Positions 14,842-22,759 of a stretch of 26,858 nucleotides of DNA are shown here, in pieces (within the stretch, counting starts at the first letter, position 1; the number at the start of each line of letters is the position of its first letter). The notes beneath the pieces were generated by a model, which had not been told where the DNA came from, made no database searches, and saw only the letters and a list, made by a program, of their open reading frames with translations. Made by a program: the position numbers and the translations under genes. Source of the stretch: Dehalococcoidia bacterium (GTDB taxonomy: Bacteria > Chloroflexota > Dehalococcoidia > Dehalococcoidales > DAOWKM01); NCBI GenBank assembly GCA_030643695.1, contig DAOWKM010000005.1, positions 1-26,858 of the forward strand. The letters run 5' to 3'.

Positions 14842-15284
14842 AACTTATCAGTGCTTGTCTATTAGGAATAAGGTGTACCTGGAACGGTAATGATAAATAT
14901 AAGAATGGCCGAGCTATTGAACTTTCCCGAGTTGAGACCCTGATTCCGGTGTGTCCTGAGCAATTGGGAGGGCTACCGACTCCCAGAGCACCTCAAGAAA
15001 TCCAAGATGGGACAGGAGAGGATGTCCTTAATGGCAAATGTAAGGTTCTGAACAGAAACGGAGAGGATGTTACCAGAAAATTTATCAAAGGAGCTGAAGA
15101 AACCTTAAATATTGCCCGACAACTTAATATTAAGGAATTCATAGCCAAGTCCAGAAGCCCATCCTGTGGCTGGGGACAAATATACGATGGCACATTTTCG
15201 GGAAGGCTAATTGATGGTGATGGGGTAACAACCACGCTATTAAAGAAGAATGGGGTTAGAATCATTCCAGAAGAAGATTTATAG
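14838..15284 (+). CDS. DUF523 family protein
   Basis: Complete DUF523 protein of 148 residues, the usual length. Signature elements are SACLLGIRCTWNG (Cys7, Cys13), VCPEQLGGLPTPR (Cys39) and KSRSPSCGWG (Cys110). The invariant Cys and the acidic tail suggest a metal- or thiol-dependent enzyme, but the family's reaction is not known to me. It overlaps the UPF0282 gene by four bases. No terminator is seen before the antisense tRNA-Gly gene 20 bases on. Confidence 0.9.
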   Translation: MKLISACLLGIRCTWNGNDKYKNGRAIELSRVETLIPVCPEQLGGLPTPRAPQEIQDGTGEDVLNGKCKVLNRNGEDVTRKFIKGAEETLNIARQLNIKEFIAKSRSPSCGWGQIYDGTFSGRLIDGDGVTTTLLKKNGVRIIPEEDL

Positions 15285-15303
15285 TTACTCGGCTTAACCA
15301 AAC

Positions 15304-15378
15304 TGGAGCGGAAGACGAGATTCGAACTCGCGACCCTCTCCTTGGCAAGGAGATGCTCTACCACTGAGCCACTTCCGC
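15304..15378 (-). tRNA. tRNA-Gly (GCC), CCA encoded
   Basis: Cloverleaf on the - strand: acceptor GCGGAAG/CTTCCGC, D stem GCTC/GAGC, anticodon stem TCTCC/GGAGA around TTGCCAA (anticodon GCC), and T arm GCGAG-TTCGAAT-CTCGT. Discriminator T is followed by encoded CCA. It lies 9 bases after tRNA-Phe on the same transcript. Confidence 0.96.
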
Positions 15379-15387
15379 TCCTTTCAT

Positions 15388-15463
<76 letters not shown>

Positions 15464-15472
15464 AGTAAAAAT

Positions 15473-15501
15473 ATTGTAGCTATTAGCAATAGGAGTGTCA
15501 A
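15473..15501 (-). promoter_or_regulatory. Strong sigma-70-type promoter of the tRNA-Phe/tRNA-Gly pair
   Basis: On the - strand TTGACA (15496-15501), a 17-base spacer and TACAAT (15473-15478). The predicted start is within a few bases of the tRNA-Phe 5' end. Confidence 0.85.
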
Positions 15502-15519
15502 GCCAAAAAGATTATTTAT

Positions 15520-15613
15520 TAACCTCACCCCCTTTATCCCCCTCTCCATGATATGGATATGTATTCCTATCATGAGGGGGGAAGATTGTTTTGAAGGGGC
15601 TTCGCCCCCTTCA
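15520..15613. repeat. Double-hairpin intergenic repeat (REP-like), reaching into dinB
   Basis: A C-rich lead (CCTCACCCCCTTTATC) is followed by an imperfect long hairpin, 15538-15553 with 15568-15581 (CATGATA/TATCATG plus CCCCCTC/GAGGGGGG). A second perfect 8-bp hairpin, TGAAGGGG (15592-15599) with CCCCTTCA (15606-15613), has loop CTTCGC. The last three bases are the dinB stop codon. No T-tract follows on either strand. I recall similar C-rich lead plus GGGGCTTCGCCCC elements as recurrent intergenic repeats in Dehalococcoidia-like genomes; that is from memory. Confidence 0.6.
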
Positions 15614-16837
15614 CCTTGACAAACTTGGTGTCTGGAGGGTGTAACCACCCTCAGTTTGGGGGAAGATGTCCTTTAGCAGCAGTGTTCTACCGGTCTGAAT
15701 GGTGGTGAAGCCATATTTTTTTCGGATGTGGTCAATAGCTTTATTTAGTTGCTCCAGCCTTTGGGTTGATGAATCCAGCATATCTAATTGTCTGCCTGAT
15801 TCAGTCAGGTTTGATACCCCGACACCAACAAGACGGATTGATTGCTTCTCTTGAGATAGTGCCCTGTTTAGTAACCTTACCCCGGCATCAAATATTATCT
15901 GGTCAGCATCGCTGGCTTGCCTCAAGGTATGACGACGGGTAATGGTGGTGAAATCAGCATGCCTTAGCTTCAAGGTTACGCACTTCATCAGCTTACCCCG
16001 CTGGCGTAACTCACTGCCAACCCGCTCGCTAAGATAACGCAGCGTTGCCTTTAGTAGACAGCGGTCCCGAGTGTCTTCGCCAAAAGTGGTTTCGCGACTG
16101 ATGGACTTGGCAGCACCGGGAGGTTCCACCTGCCTATCATCAATGCCCTTGGCGTAGTTACGCATTCGGTCACCAGCAACGCCAAAGTGGCTCTCAACCA
16201 CATCAAGCGGCATAGTGGCTAACTGCCCTATAGTATGGATGCCAAACCCATTTAGTATTCGCTCGGTCTTGTTGCCTATCCCTGGCAGTCTGGCTATAGG
16301 TAAGGGTGCCAAGAAAAAGCGCTCCCTTCCAGCGGCTACCTCCAGTAATCCGTTCGGCTTGGATAACTCAGAGGCAACCTTAGCAACTACCTTGCAACTA
16401 GCGATACCCACTGAGGCACAAAGCTCTAGCTCATCCTTAATCCGCTGCTTTATTTTGACAGCCATTTGATGAATAGAGCCATAGATAGACTCAAAACCAG
16501 TTACATCCAAATAGGCTTCATCAAGGCTTACTGGCTCCAGATAGGGTGAAAAATCAGCCAGTATAGCCATAAATTTCTGTGAAGCATGGCGATACTTGGA
16601 GAAGCTCCCCTCAATGAAGATAGCCTGGGGGCAAAGGCGGCTGGCAGTGGTAAGTGGCATACCAGCGTGTAAGCCAAAACTCCGGGCTTCATATGAAGCC
16701 GAGGCAACTACGCCGCGGCGGTTGGGTTTGCCACCAACTACTACCGGCTTATTTTGAAGCTTGGGATTTAGCGCCTGCTCTACCGAAACAAAGAAGGCAT
16801 CTAGGTCAATATGCATTATCCTTACACAATTTACCAT
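15611..16837 (-). CDS. dinB: DNA polymerase IV (Y-family)
   Basis: Translesion polymerase of 408 residues. The palm carries IDLDAFF (Asp11, Asp13) and SLDEAYLD (Asp106, Glu107), the three metal-binding carboxylates. The aromatic steric gate is in DAFF. Helix-hairpin-helix residues LPGIGNKTERILNGFGI lie near 185-200, and the little-finger domain fills the C-terminus. The usual C-terminal beta-clamp peptide is not evident; the tail after LLLKDIF is short and its end is shared with the hairpin repeat. A TATAAT 9 bases before the first ATG implies a nearly leaderless transcript, or initiation at Met8 (16816) where family homology begins. Confidence 0.95.
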   Translation of the reverse strand: MVNCVRIMHIDLDAFFVSVEQALNPKLQNKPVVVGGKPNRRGVVASASYEARSFGLHAGMPLTTASRLCPQAIFIEGSFSKYRHASQKFMAILADFSPYLEPVSLDEAYLDVTGFESIYGSIHQMAVKIKQRIKDELELCASVGIASCKVVAKVASELSKPNGLLEVAAGRERFFLAPLPIARLPGIGNKTERILNGFGIHTIGQLATMPLDVVESHFGVAGDRMRNYAKGIDDRQVEPPGAAKSISRETTFGEDTRDRCLLKATLRYLSERVGSELRQRGKLMKCVTLKLRHADFTTITRRHTLRQASDADQIIFDAGVRLLNRALSQEKQSIRLVGVGVSNLTESGRQLDMLDSSTQRLEQLNKAIDHIRKKYGFTTIQTGRTLLLKDIFPQTEGGYTLQTPSLSR

Positions 16838-16845
16838 ACACTTTC

Positions 16846-16851
16846 ATTATA
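16846..16851 (-). promoter_or_regulatory. Possible -10 element of dinB
   Basis: TATAAT on the - strand, 9 bases upstream of the longest dinB start. The matching -35 region (TAACAC) is poor. No inverted repeat resembling a LexA site was recognised. Confidence 0.35.
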
Positions 16852-16874
16852 CCAGTTAAAACGGGAGCGTGTTA

Positions 16875-17135
16875 ATGAATTATTTTGATGCTAAGAGGGA
16901 TAGCTCAATTATCAATGCCAGTGGTTTTTTCTGTTCTGCCTGCCTTGTGGGCAAACCCCAATCCGAAGCCAGCCCTGACCCCCGCTATTGTCAGGTTTGT
17001 TACCAGTTCCTACTTAAAAAAGCAGAGGACACCCATTTCAAAGCTATTACCCCTTTATTATTGCTCTTAACGAATAATAGTACGGAGGGTAGTTTTTATC
17101 CACTCGACGCGGTGGAGTGGATAAAATGCAACTAA
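16875..17135 (+). CDS. Small CxxC/CxxC putative zinc-binding protein
   Basis: Protein of 86 residues divergent from dinB. With numbering from this ATG, Cys20-x-x-Cys23 (FFCSACL) and Cys39-x-x-Cys42 (RYCQVCY), joined by a SPDPRY turn, make a plausible zinc ribbon. GGGAG lies 7 bases before ATG 16875, which I prefer to GTG 16869. The part after about residue 60 is less protein-like, and its last codons are written by a perfect palindrome (17094-17126), so the original C-terminus may have been replaced. Function unknown; the ribbon looks conserved but I do not recognise a named family. Confidence 0.6.
   Translation: MNYFDAKRDSSIINASGFFCSACLVGKPQSEASPDPRYCQVCYQFLLKKAEDTHFKAITPLLLLLTNNSTEGSFYPLDAVEWIKCN
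17094..17126. repeat. Perfect 12-bp inverted repeat at the 3' end of the CxxC gene
   Basis: TTTTATCCACTC (17094-17105) and GAGTGGATAAAA (17115-17126) flank a 9-base spacer. The second arm ends 9 bases before the last coding base. In RNA it gives a long hairpin with an A-rich/T-rich base, which could act as a transcript-end or stability element. Confidence 0.6.
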
Positions 17136-17204
17136 TACTTCCCCCTTTGAGCCAGGTTTAAGGCAATAGGGTAAACATTGAGGGAGCCATACCAGTCGCT
17201 GGGG

Positions 17205-17253
17205 ATGATACTGTATCCACTACACCAAGATGTTCAGAATAGGAAAGAGTTAA
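17205..17253 (+). pseudogene. Decayed DUF5679 copy (3' end only)
   Basis: The last 31 bases, 17223-17253, are identical to the 3' end of DUF5679 copy 1 including its stop, encoding TKMFRIGKS. The bases before show only patchy similarity and have lost the Cys codons and start. A strong terminator follows 21 bases downstream. It is a remnant of a third paralog. Confidence 0.65.
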
Positions 17254-17274
17254 CGCTGATATTAGGAATTCCGG

Positions 17275-17313
17275 AAAGGCTGGCACCTGTTCACAGATAG
17301 CCAGCCTTTTTGT
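17275..17313 (+). terminator. Intrinsic terminator after the decayed DUF5679 copy
   Basis: AAAGGCTGGC (17275-17284) pairs with GCCAGCCTTT (17300-17309); T-run continues to 17311. A classic rho-independent shape on the + strand that may now end transcripts of the CxxC gene. Confidence 0.85.
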
Positions 17314-17531
17314 TATTACACAAACTGGACAAAGGTTGCATGACAAGCCTGTTTCCAACAGTTTTGCTCTCCGATAATCTGTTTCTTTCGTGAATTTGCC
17401 TAGCCCATCGAGCTTGGATAGGCCCAATTGACAAGCATTGACAAGCCCACCCTTCAGTCGCAGTAATAGGGTGATGGATTGATGTATAATGAAGCCTAGG
17501 TATGCTTAAAGCCTGAGAGCGGGGTTAGCAA
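17314..17531 (+). promoter_or_regulatory. Upstream region of the spermidine-synthase-like gene with tandem TTGACAAGC
   Basis: ATTGACAAGC occurs twice in direct tandem (17427-17446), and a third TGACAAGC lies at about 17340. They could be -35 elements or an operator. A TATAAT at 17485-17490 is too far from them for a standard promoter, and its own -35 is weak. No gene is seen in this stretch. Confidence 0.35.
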
Positions 17532-19859
17532 TTGAAAAAGAGCCTGATCTTAGCACTGCTCCTTATGGGTTTTACCGGCACCTTGGCTCAGGTAATCATG
17601 ATCAGGGAATTGCTGGTAACCTTCTACGGGAACGAGCTATCTATAGGAATAATCCTGGGTAACTGGCTTATTCTGGAGGCTGCAGGTAGCTTTTTCTTGG
17701 GCAGGATTGCGAATAAGCCGGAGAGAAGTGTAGATGCGTATGTAGCTCTTCAATTTGCCATTGCTATATTCCTTCCCCTGGCGGTCTATGGTGCCAGAGT
17801 GGCGAAGACCATGCTTGGCATTCCGGTGGGGGAAATGGTGGGGCTCTTCCCTGTCTTCTATTCTTCGTTACTTCTTCTAGCTCCCCTCAGCCTAGCAGAC
17901 GGCGCCAAGTTCACTATCGGTTGCCGAATATACTCTAACCTGACGAAGGAGACAGCCCACTCAATTGCCCGGGTCTATATTTACGAAGCCATCGGTGCCG
18001 TGATAGGCGGAGTGCTCCTCGCCTTCCTAATTATCCCTCATTTCCATTCGATAGAGGTAGCTCTTGGCGTTGGTGGCTTGAATTTAATCTCAGCTATCCT
18101 GCTGATAACTCTTTTCAAAAAATCTTTCCTCCCAAAATTAAGAGCAAACCATCGATTTGGTGTAAGTTTTCTCAGTAGAAGTGCCTATTTCTTGCTTGTC
18201 GGTATCATCCTGCTGGCTTCGACGGGCTATGTTTTATTCAGCCCTAAGGCAGATGAAATCCACAATCTTTCTACGCATACCCAGTGGCAGGGCTACGACT
18301 TGCAGTACTATCAGAATTCAAACTACGGCAATATTGCTGTTACCAAGAGAGGTGAGGAGTTTACCTTCTACAGCGATGGCATCCCTATCGCCACGGCACC
18401 ACATCCAGATGAAGCCTTTGTCGAAGAGCTAGCTCATTTGCCTATGCTGTTCCACTACTCGCCGCGCAAGGTACTCATCGTGGGGGGTGGCATCGGGGGG
18501 TTAATAAACGAAGTAGTTAAGCATCCGGTGGAGAAGGTAGATTATGCTGAGCTTGATCCCCTGATAATCGAAGCTGCTCATAGCTTTGCCACACCGCTAA
18601 CTGAGTTTGAACTGAGTAACCCTAGGGTAGCTGTCCATTACCTTGATGGCAGGTTGTTTATGAGCAGAAGCCAAGAGTGCTATGATGTGATTATTATCAA
18701 TTTGCCTTCACCATCCACCCTCCAGCTCAACAGGTTCTATACTAAGGAATTCTTTGAGATGGCAGAGGTAGCGCTAAATCGTGACGGTATCCTGGCGGTT
18801 ACTTGCCCCGGTTCACTCAGCTACATGGGTGAGGAACTGGCAAATCTTAATGCCTGCGTTTACCGCACCCTGCATGACATCTTCCCTTATGTGCGGGCTA
18901 TTCCCGGCGAAACCAATCTTTTCTTGGCTTCCCCCTCAACTGGGATTTCGACCGTGCAGGATGCTCTCCTCGTTCAGCGCTTGCAGGATCGTGCTCTGAA
19001 AACCAGGCTTCTGACTGATTTCCATATCCGGTATAAGCTGGATAAGGCGAGGGCGAACTGGCTATTAAATTCCCTTGACCAAGTACCCGAGGGCAGGATT
19101 AACCAAGACCTTTCTCCCTCCGGGCTATTCTATGATATATCGCTGTGGAGCGCCTTGGTTTCTCACCGCTTCGAAGGCGTTTTCAAGTTGATGGGTAAGG
19201 CAAACCTGTGGGTCTTCCTCATACCGCTGGCAATATTTATGGTCGCATTCTTTGCGGTAAGAAGGCGAATCCCCAAATTAGGAGCAGCCTCTGTTGCAGT
19301 CACCATTGTCACCACCGGCTTTGCCGGAATGGCTTTTGACATGGTCTTAATCCTTGCCTTTCAGTCCCTATATGGGTATGTTTACCAGATGATTGCGCTG
19401 TTGACCGCTGTCTTCATGGTCGGGTTGGCCATAGGAAGCACCATGATGACTCGTATCATGAGCCGGGTCACCAATAACAGGTCCCTTTTGATAAAACTCG
19501 AGTCTCTGATTTTGGCATATTCTATCTTGGTTCCAGTGATACTTGTCGTTTTTCACTCCCATCTGGGTGAGCCAGTGATATTCGCTCTCGTTCAAGCGGT
19601 CATCCTCTTTCTAAGCCTTGTCTCCGGGGTTCTCGTTGGCTCCGAGTTTCCTCTAGCCAACAAAATATATCTCAAAGGTAGGGGGCGTGTGGGTAAAGTA
19701 GCCGGAGGCCTGTATGCTTGTGACCTTCTTGGAGCCTGGGTGGGTGCCCTTGCCGTGAGTATCTGGCTGATTCCTGTGCTGGGGATTGTCAACACCTGTA
19801 TCCTGATAGCCTGCCTCAAGGTAGTCAGCCTTGTTCTAGTAGTCACCTCGAGGCTGTAG
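17532..19859 (+). CDS. Membrane-embedded spermidine-synthase-like protein
   Basis: Protein of 775 residues in three parts: an N-terminal multi-helix membrane block (about 1-235), a central soluble SpeE-like Rossmann domain (about 240-500), and a C-terminal membrane block (about 555-775). The central domain shows VLIVGGGIGG (314-323), an acidic pair AELD (339-342), LDGRLF (371-376), YDVIIINLPSPST and RFYTKEFF (401-408). Canonical enzymes read GGGDGG and have Asp in the DSxDP-like gate; here Ile321 and Asn390 replace those acids, so aminopropyl transfer to a polyamine is doubtful. Start is TTG with AGCGGGG upstream; no better start is nearby. It ends two bases from the convergent lipoprotein gene. 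Confidence 0.82.
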   Translation: MKKSLILALLLMGFTGTLAQVIMIRELLVTFYGNELSIGIILGNWLILEAAGSFFLGRIANKPERSVDAYVALQFAIAIFLPLAVYGARVAKTMLGIPVGEMVGLFPVFYSSLLLLAPLSLADGAKFTIGCRIYSNLTKETAHSIARVYIYEAIGAVIGGVLLAFLIIPHFHSIEVALGVGGLNLISAILLITLFKKSFLPKLRANHRFGVSFLSRSAYFLLVGIILLASTGYVLFSPKADEIHNLSTHTQWQGYDLQYYQNSNYGNIAVTKRGEEFTFYSDGIPIATAPHPDEAFVEELAHLPMLFHYSPRKVLIVGGGIGGLINEVVKHPVEKVDYAELDPLIIEAAHSFATPLTEFELSNPRVAVHYLDGRLFMSRSQECYDVIIINLPSPSTLQLNRFYTKEFFEMAEVALNRDGILAVTCPGSLSYMGEELANLNACVYRTLHDIFPYVRAIPGETNLFLASPSTGISTVQDALLVQRLQDRALKTRLLTDFHIRYKLDKARANWLLNSLDQVPEGRINQDLSPSGLFYDISLWSALVSHRFEGVFKLMGKANLWVFLIPLAIFMVAFFAVRRRIPKLGAASVAVTIVTTGFAGMAFDMVLILAFQSLYGYVYQMIALLTAVFMVGLAIGSTMMTRIMSRVTNNRSLLIKLESLILAYSILVPVILVVFHSHLGEPVIFALVQAVILFLSLVSGVLVGSEFPLANKIYLKGRGRVGKVAGGLYACDLLGAWVGALAVSIWLIPVLGIVNTCILIACLKVVSLVLVVTSRL

Positions 19860-19861
19860 TC

Positions 19862-22750
19862 CTACCAAAGCTTCAGCCTGAATACCCCTTCACCATCAGT
19901 TGCAGCATACAGCACCCAGCCGTCAGAGGACAGAGCCATAGCGGTGACCGCCTTTGTGGACAAGCCTTCGTTGATGGGGGTCCAGGTTAGTCCTCCATCG
20001 GTGGACATATAAACCCCAAGTGAGAAATCGGCGGCATAGATGGTGCTGGGTTCTACCGGGTCGATCACGATGCTCCTGATGGTGGTCCAGGGAATGGAAT
20101 AATAGTCTACGCCAGCAAGCCTTTTCGGCTTTACCAGCGATATGCCTGGCCTGACCTGTCCCACCCGCTGGAGAAACGAAGGGCATTCCACCCTGATGCC
20201 ATAATTAATCCCTTCCCAAAGCTCACCACCGTTGGTGGTCTTAAAGATACCCACTCCTTCAGCTAGCCCAGCATAGACTGTTTCTGGGTCTTTGGGGTCG
20301 ATGACCAGGGAGCGAACATCTAAGGACATAAGCCCGTTATTTACCGGCACCCAGCTTTCCCCACCGTCAGTGGTTTTATATACTCCGTCATGAAGGGTAG
20401 CTATGTAAACAATATCAGGATTTCGGGGATGGACAACGATATGATTGATTATTTTAGTAGAATTCTCCAACCCAAAATTCTTCTCCGTCCAGGTTTCACC
20501 TCCATCCACAGATTTATATATTCCGAAACTAGGTTCAAGGGATGGGTCAACCATTCCAATATTTGTCGTCTTTCCCATGCCGGCGTAGACTATCTCTGGA
20601 TTCGAAGGGGCATAGGCTATAGCCTTAAAGCCATGCCATTTTTGGGGGTCACCCGGGTCAACACTAGGATGCCTAAAGACTTGCCTCCAGCTCTTTCCGC
20701 CGTCAGTACTCTTGATAATAGTCCCATCATGATCGGTGGCAGAAAGCAACTCCTGGGAATTATCAGGCGAAAGAGCCACAGTATATGGCTCGTCGGATGC
20801 TGTCCCAAAAGCCAGGCCAGCCCATGTCCTGCCACTCTCGAAACTTCTAAACAGTCCACTCCTGCCAGCAACATAAACAATTAGGGGGTTGTCTGCATCT
20901 ATGGCTATATCACGCATAGCGGCACCAGTATAGCCTTCGCTTGAGTTAGTCCAGGTCTCGGCTCCATCAGTAGACTTAAAAACCCCGCCATTGTAGTTGT
21001 TGACAAACACTGTCATTGGGTCATCCGGGGCCACCACGGCACTAATAGGAGTACCAGCGGTAATTCCCGGCGATCCCCACAAATGTTCTCTAGGCTTCCA
21101 AAAGCGCTGCCATGTATTTCCCCCATCATCGCTGCGATAAAATGCAGTTATACTTCCGGCATAAATAACGTCTGGATTCGAAGGCGAGATTGTTACCACT
21201 GAATATACTCTATAGTCGCTAGATAATACCTGGGTCCAGTGGTCTCCCCCGTCCGTAGTTCGGTAAACACCCCCAAAATTACCTTCGCGCTCGGCAACGA
21301 CCATTCCCGCAGCAGCAAAAAGTATCTGGGGATTTGTGGGATGCATCTCCAGAAAGCCGATAAAGAGATTATCTATCCCATTATTGATCTGCATCCAGGT
21401 TTCGCCGCCATCGGTGCTCTTGAGAACACCCACGCCTATCTCGTTATAGGCCTCTCTATCGAAGATTCCGGTGGAGGCGTACAATGTATCCGGGTTTGTA
21501 GGGTCGAAAATAATGAACCTGGCTAAATTGTCTCCTTCCCAGACGCACCTCCAGTTTTCTCCGCCGTCCTCGGTTTTATAAATCTTTCCTTTAGTCTTAG
21601 AGAATTCTACCCCACGAATTCCGATGTCGATTTCTGCTCCGGCAAAAACGATATTAGAGTTCCGAGGATGGACGGCGAAGCCCCGAAAGGTTATTTCCCA
21701 GAACTCGGCGATGCCGTTATCCTTTTTAACCCACGTCTCACCGCCATCGGTTGACTTAAAGATTCCTCGCATGAATTGAGTCCCTACCCAGACGATGTCG
21801 GGATTATTGGGGTCTATGGTCAGGCAAAAGATGGGGATGCCATCCAAAGAGCCACCACTCCTTGAAGTTATTCCTGTATTCCTCTGAACCCAAGTATTCC
21901 CGCTGTCATAGCTCTTGTTAACGCCGCTGGGATTATCGGTCACAAACATAATATTCTTGTCTAACGGGTGAATCCTGACGTCATAGCCCAAACCTCCGCT
22001 GGGCCCCCCAGTCTTTACCCATTTTGCCCATTGGACAAGCGTCGTCCCGGTCACGGTTATATCATCAAAGTAAGCCTGAGAATTATCCAGGGTTTCAAAG
22101 GCAAACCCACCCGTGCGAATAGGAATATCGTCGTCGGTATAATCTATTTTTAGGGCATTATCTAAGTAAACCCTAATGTTGTTTCCTTCGACCACGATCT
22201 TAGCCTTATACCATTTATTTAGCTCTAGGGCTTCCGGAAATTGAAATAACTCAAAGAAGTCTTCGCCTATCTGCTTCTGCAAATAAAACTCCTCCTGTTT
22301 CATCCCCAAGAAATACCTAGAGGAGACTTCTCCCAGATTATGTCTAAAATTGAAGTGAAAACCTCCGGCAAGGAGTTTAATTTTTGCTTCAATCGTGTAA
22401 TCAGTCCATTTGCTAGCACTAGGGCGAGCCCACTGGTGCCCTGAGCCGCTTAGAACGTAATTGCCATCCTCTAGTTTAACATCCCAACCAGGGTCAAGTG
22501 CCCAACCGTCAGCATTCCTGTCTTCAAAGTCGTCCTGGAAGAGTATACCTTCCTCTTTGTGAACGAAGGGGGTCTCAGGGCGCGGTGGTGATGGGGTGAC
22601 AGCGGGCATAAGTGTTGGGGTAGCGGGTTCTTCAGGTGAAGGTTCAGTCGGAGACGGAGTCGGTGCTGGCTCCTCTAGAGTGCAGCCACCCAGGAGCAGC
22701 CCGAGGATGAGCAGGCCAGTCAATCCAAGCAGTAGCACTCTTGAATGCAT
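19862..22750 (-). CDS. Large Asp-box beta-propeller lipoprotein (BNR/sortilin-like)
   Basis: Secreted lipoprotein of 962 residues: signal peptide with lipobox LGGC (Cys23), a Pro/Thr/Glu-rich linker (about 25-62), a concanavalin-like domain (about 70-235, FQDDFEDRNADGW to YFDDITVTG), then a long propeller region. I count 13 Asp-box motifs of the S/T-x-D-x-G-x-x-W type, such as STDGGETW, TEDGGENW and SDDGGNTW, some degenerate (SFESGRTW). That number fits two propellers or one very large one of the VPS10 kind. No sialidase catalytic set is recognisable, so binding or scaffolding is more likely. RBS AGGAGG overlaps the radical SAM gene's stop, 9 bases upstream. Confidence 0.85.
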   Translation of the reverse strand: MHSRVLLLGLTGLLILGLLLGGCTLEEPAPTPSPTEPSPEEPATPTLMPAVTPSPPRPETPFVHKEEGILFQDDFEDRNADGWALDPGWDVKLEDGNYVLSGSGHQWARPSASKWTDYTIEAKIKLLAGGFHFNFRHNLGEVSSRYFLGMKQEEFYLQKQIGEDFFELFQFPEALELNKWYKAKIVVEGNNIRVYLDNALKIDYTDDDIPIRTGGFAFETLDNSQAYFDDITVTGTTLVQWAKWVKTGGPSGGLGYDVRIHPLDKNIMFVTDNPSGVNKSYDSGNTWVQRNTGITSRSGGSLDGIPIFCLTIDPNNPDIVWVGTQFMRGIFKSTDGGETWVKKDNGIAEFWEITFRGFAVHPRNSNIVFAGAEIDIGIRGVEFSKTKGKIYKTEDGGENWRCVWEGDNLARFIIFDPTNPDTLYASTGIFDREAYNEIGVGVLKSTDGGETWMQINNGIDNLFIGFLEMHPTNPQILFAAAGMVVAEREGNFGGVYRTTDGGDHWTQVLSSDYRVYSVVTISPSNPDVIYAGSITAFYRSDDGGNTWQRFWKPREHLWGSPGITAGTPISAVVAPDDPMTVFVNNYNGGVFKSTDGAETWTNSSEGYTGAAMRDIAIDADNPLIVYVAGRSGLFRSFESGRTWAGLAFGTASDEPYTVALSPDNSQELLSATDHDGTIIKSTDGGKSWRQVFRHPSVDPGDPQKWHGFKAIAYAPSNPEIVYAGMGKTTNIGMVDPSLEPSFGIYKSVDGGETWTEKNFGLENSTKIINHIVVHPRNPDIVYIATLHDGVYKTTDGGESWVPVNNGLMSLDVRSLVIDPKDPETVYAGLAEGVGIFKTTNGGELWEGINYGIRVECPSFLQRVGQVRPGISLVKPKRLAGVDYYSIPWTTIRSIVIDPVEPSTIYAADFSLGVYMSTDGGLTWTPINEGLSTKAVTAMALSSDGWVLYAATDGEGVFRLKLW

Positions 22751-22759
22751 GGCAACCTC

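Noticed and set aside
17158..17427. 89-codon - strand ORF upstream of the spermidine-synthase-like gene
   Set aside because: It runs antisense to the DUF5679 relic and through a terminator; no RBS is seen.
20390..20884. 164-codon + strand frame opposite the propeller lipoprotein
   Set aside because: Shadow of the Asp-box gene, whose repeats and signal peptide clearly define the coding strand.
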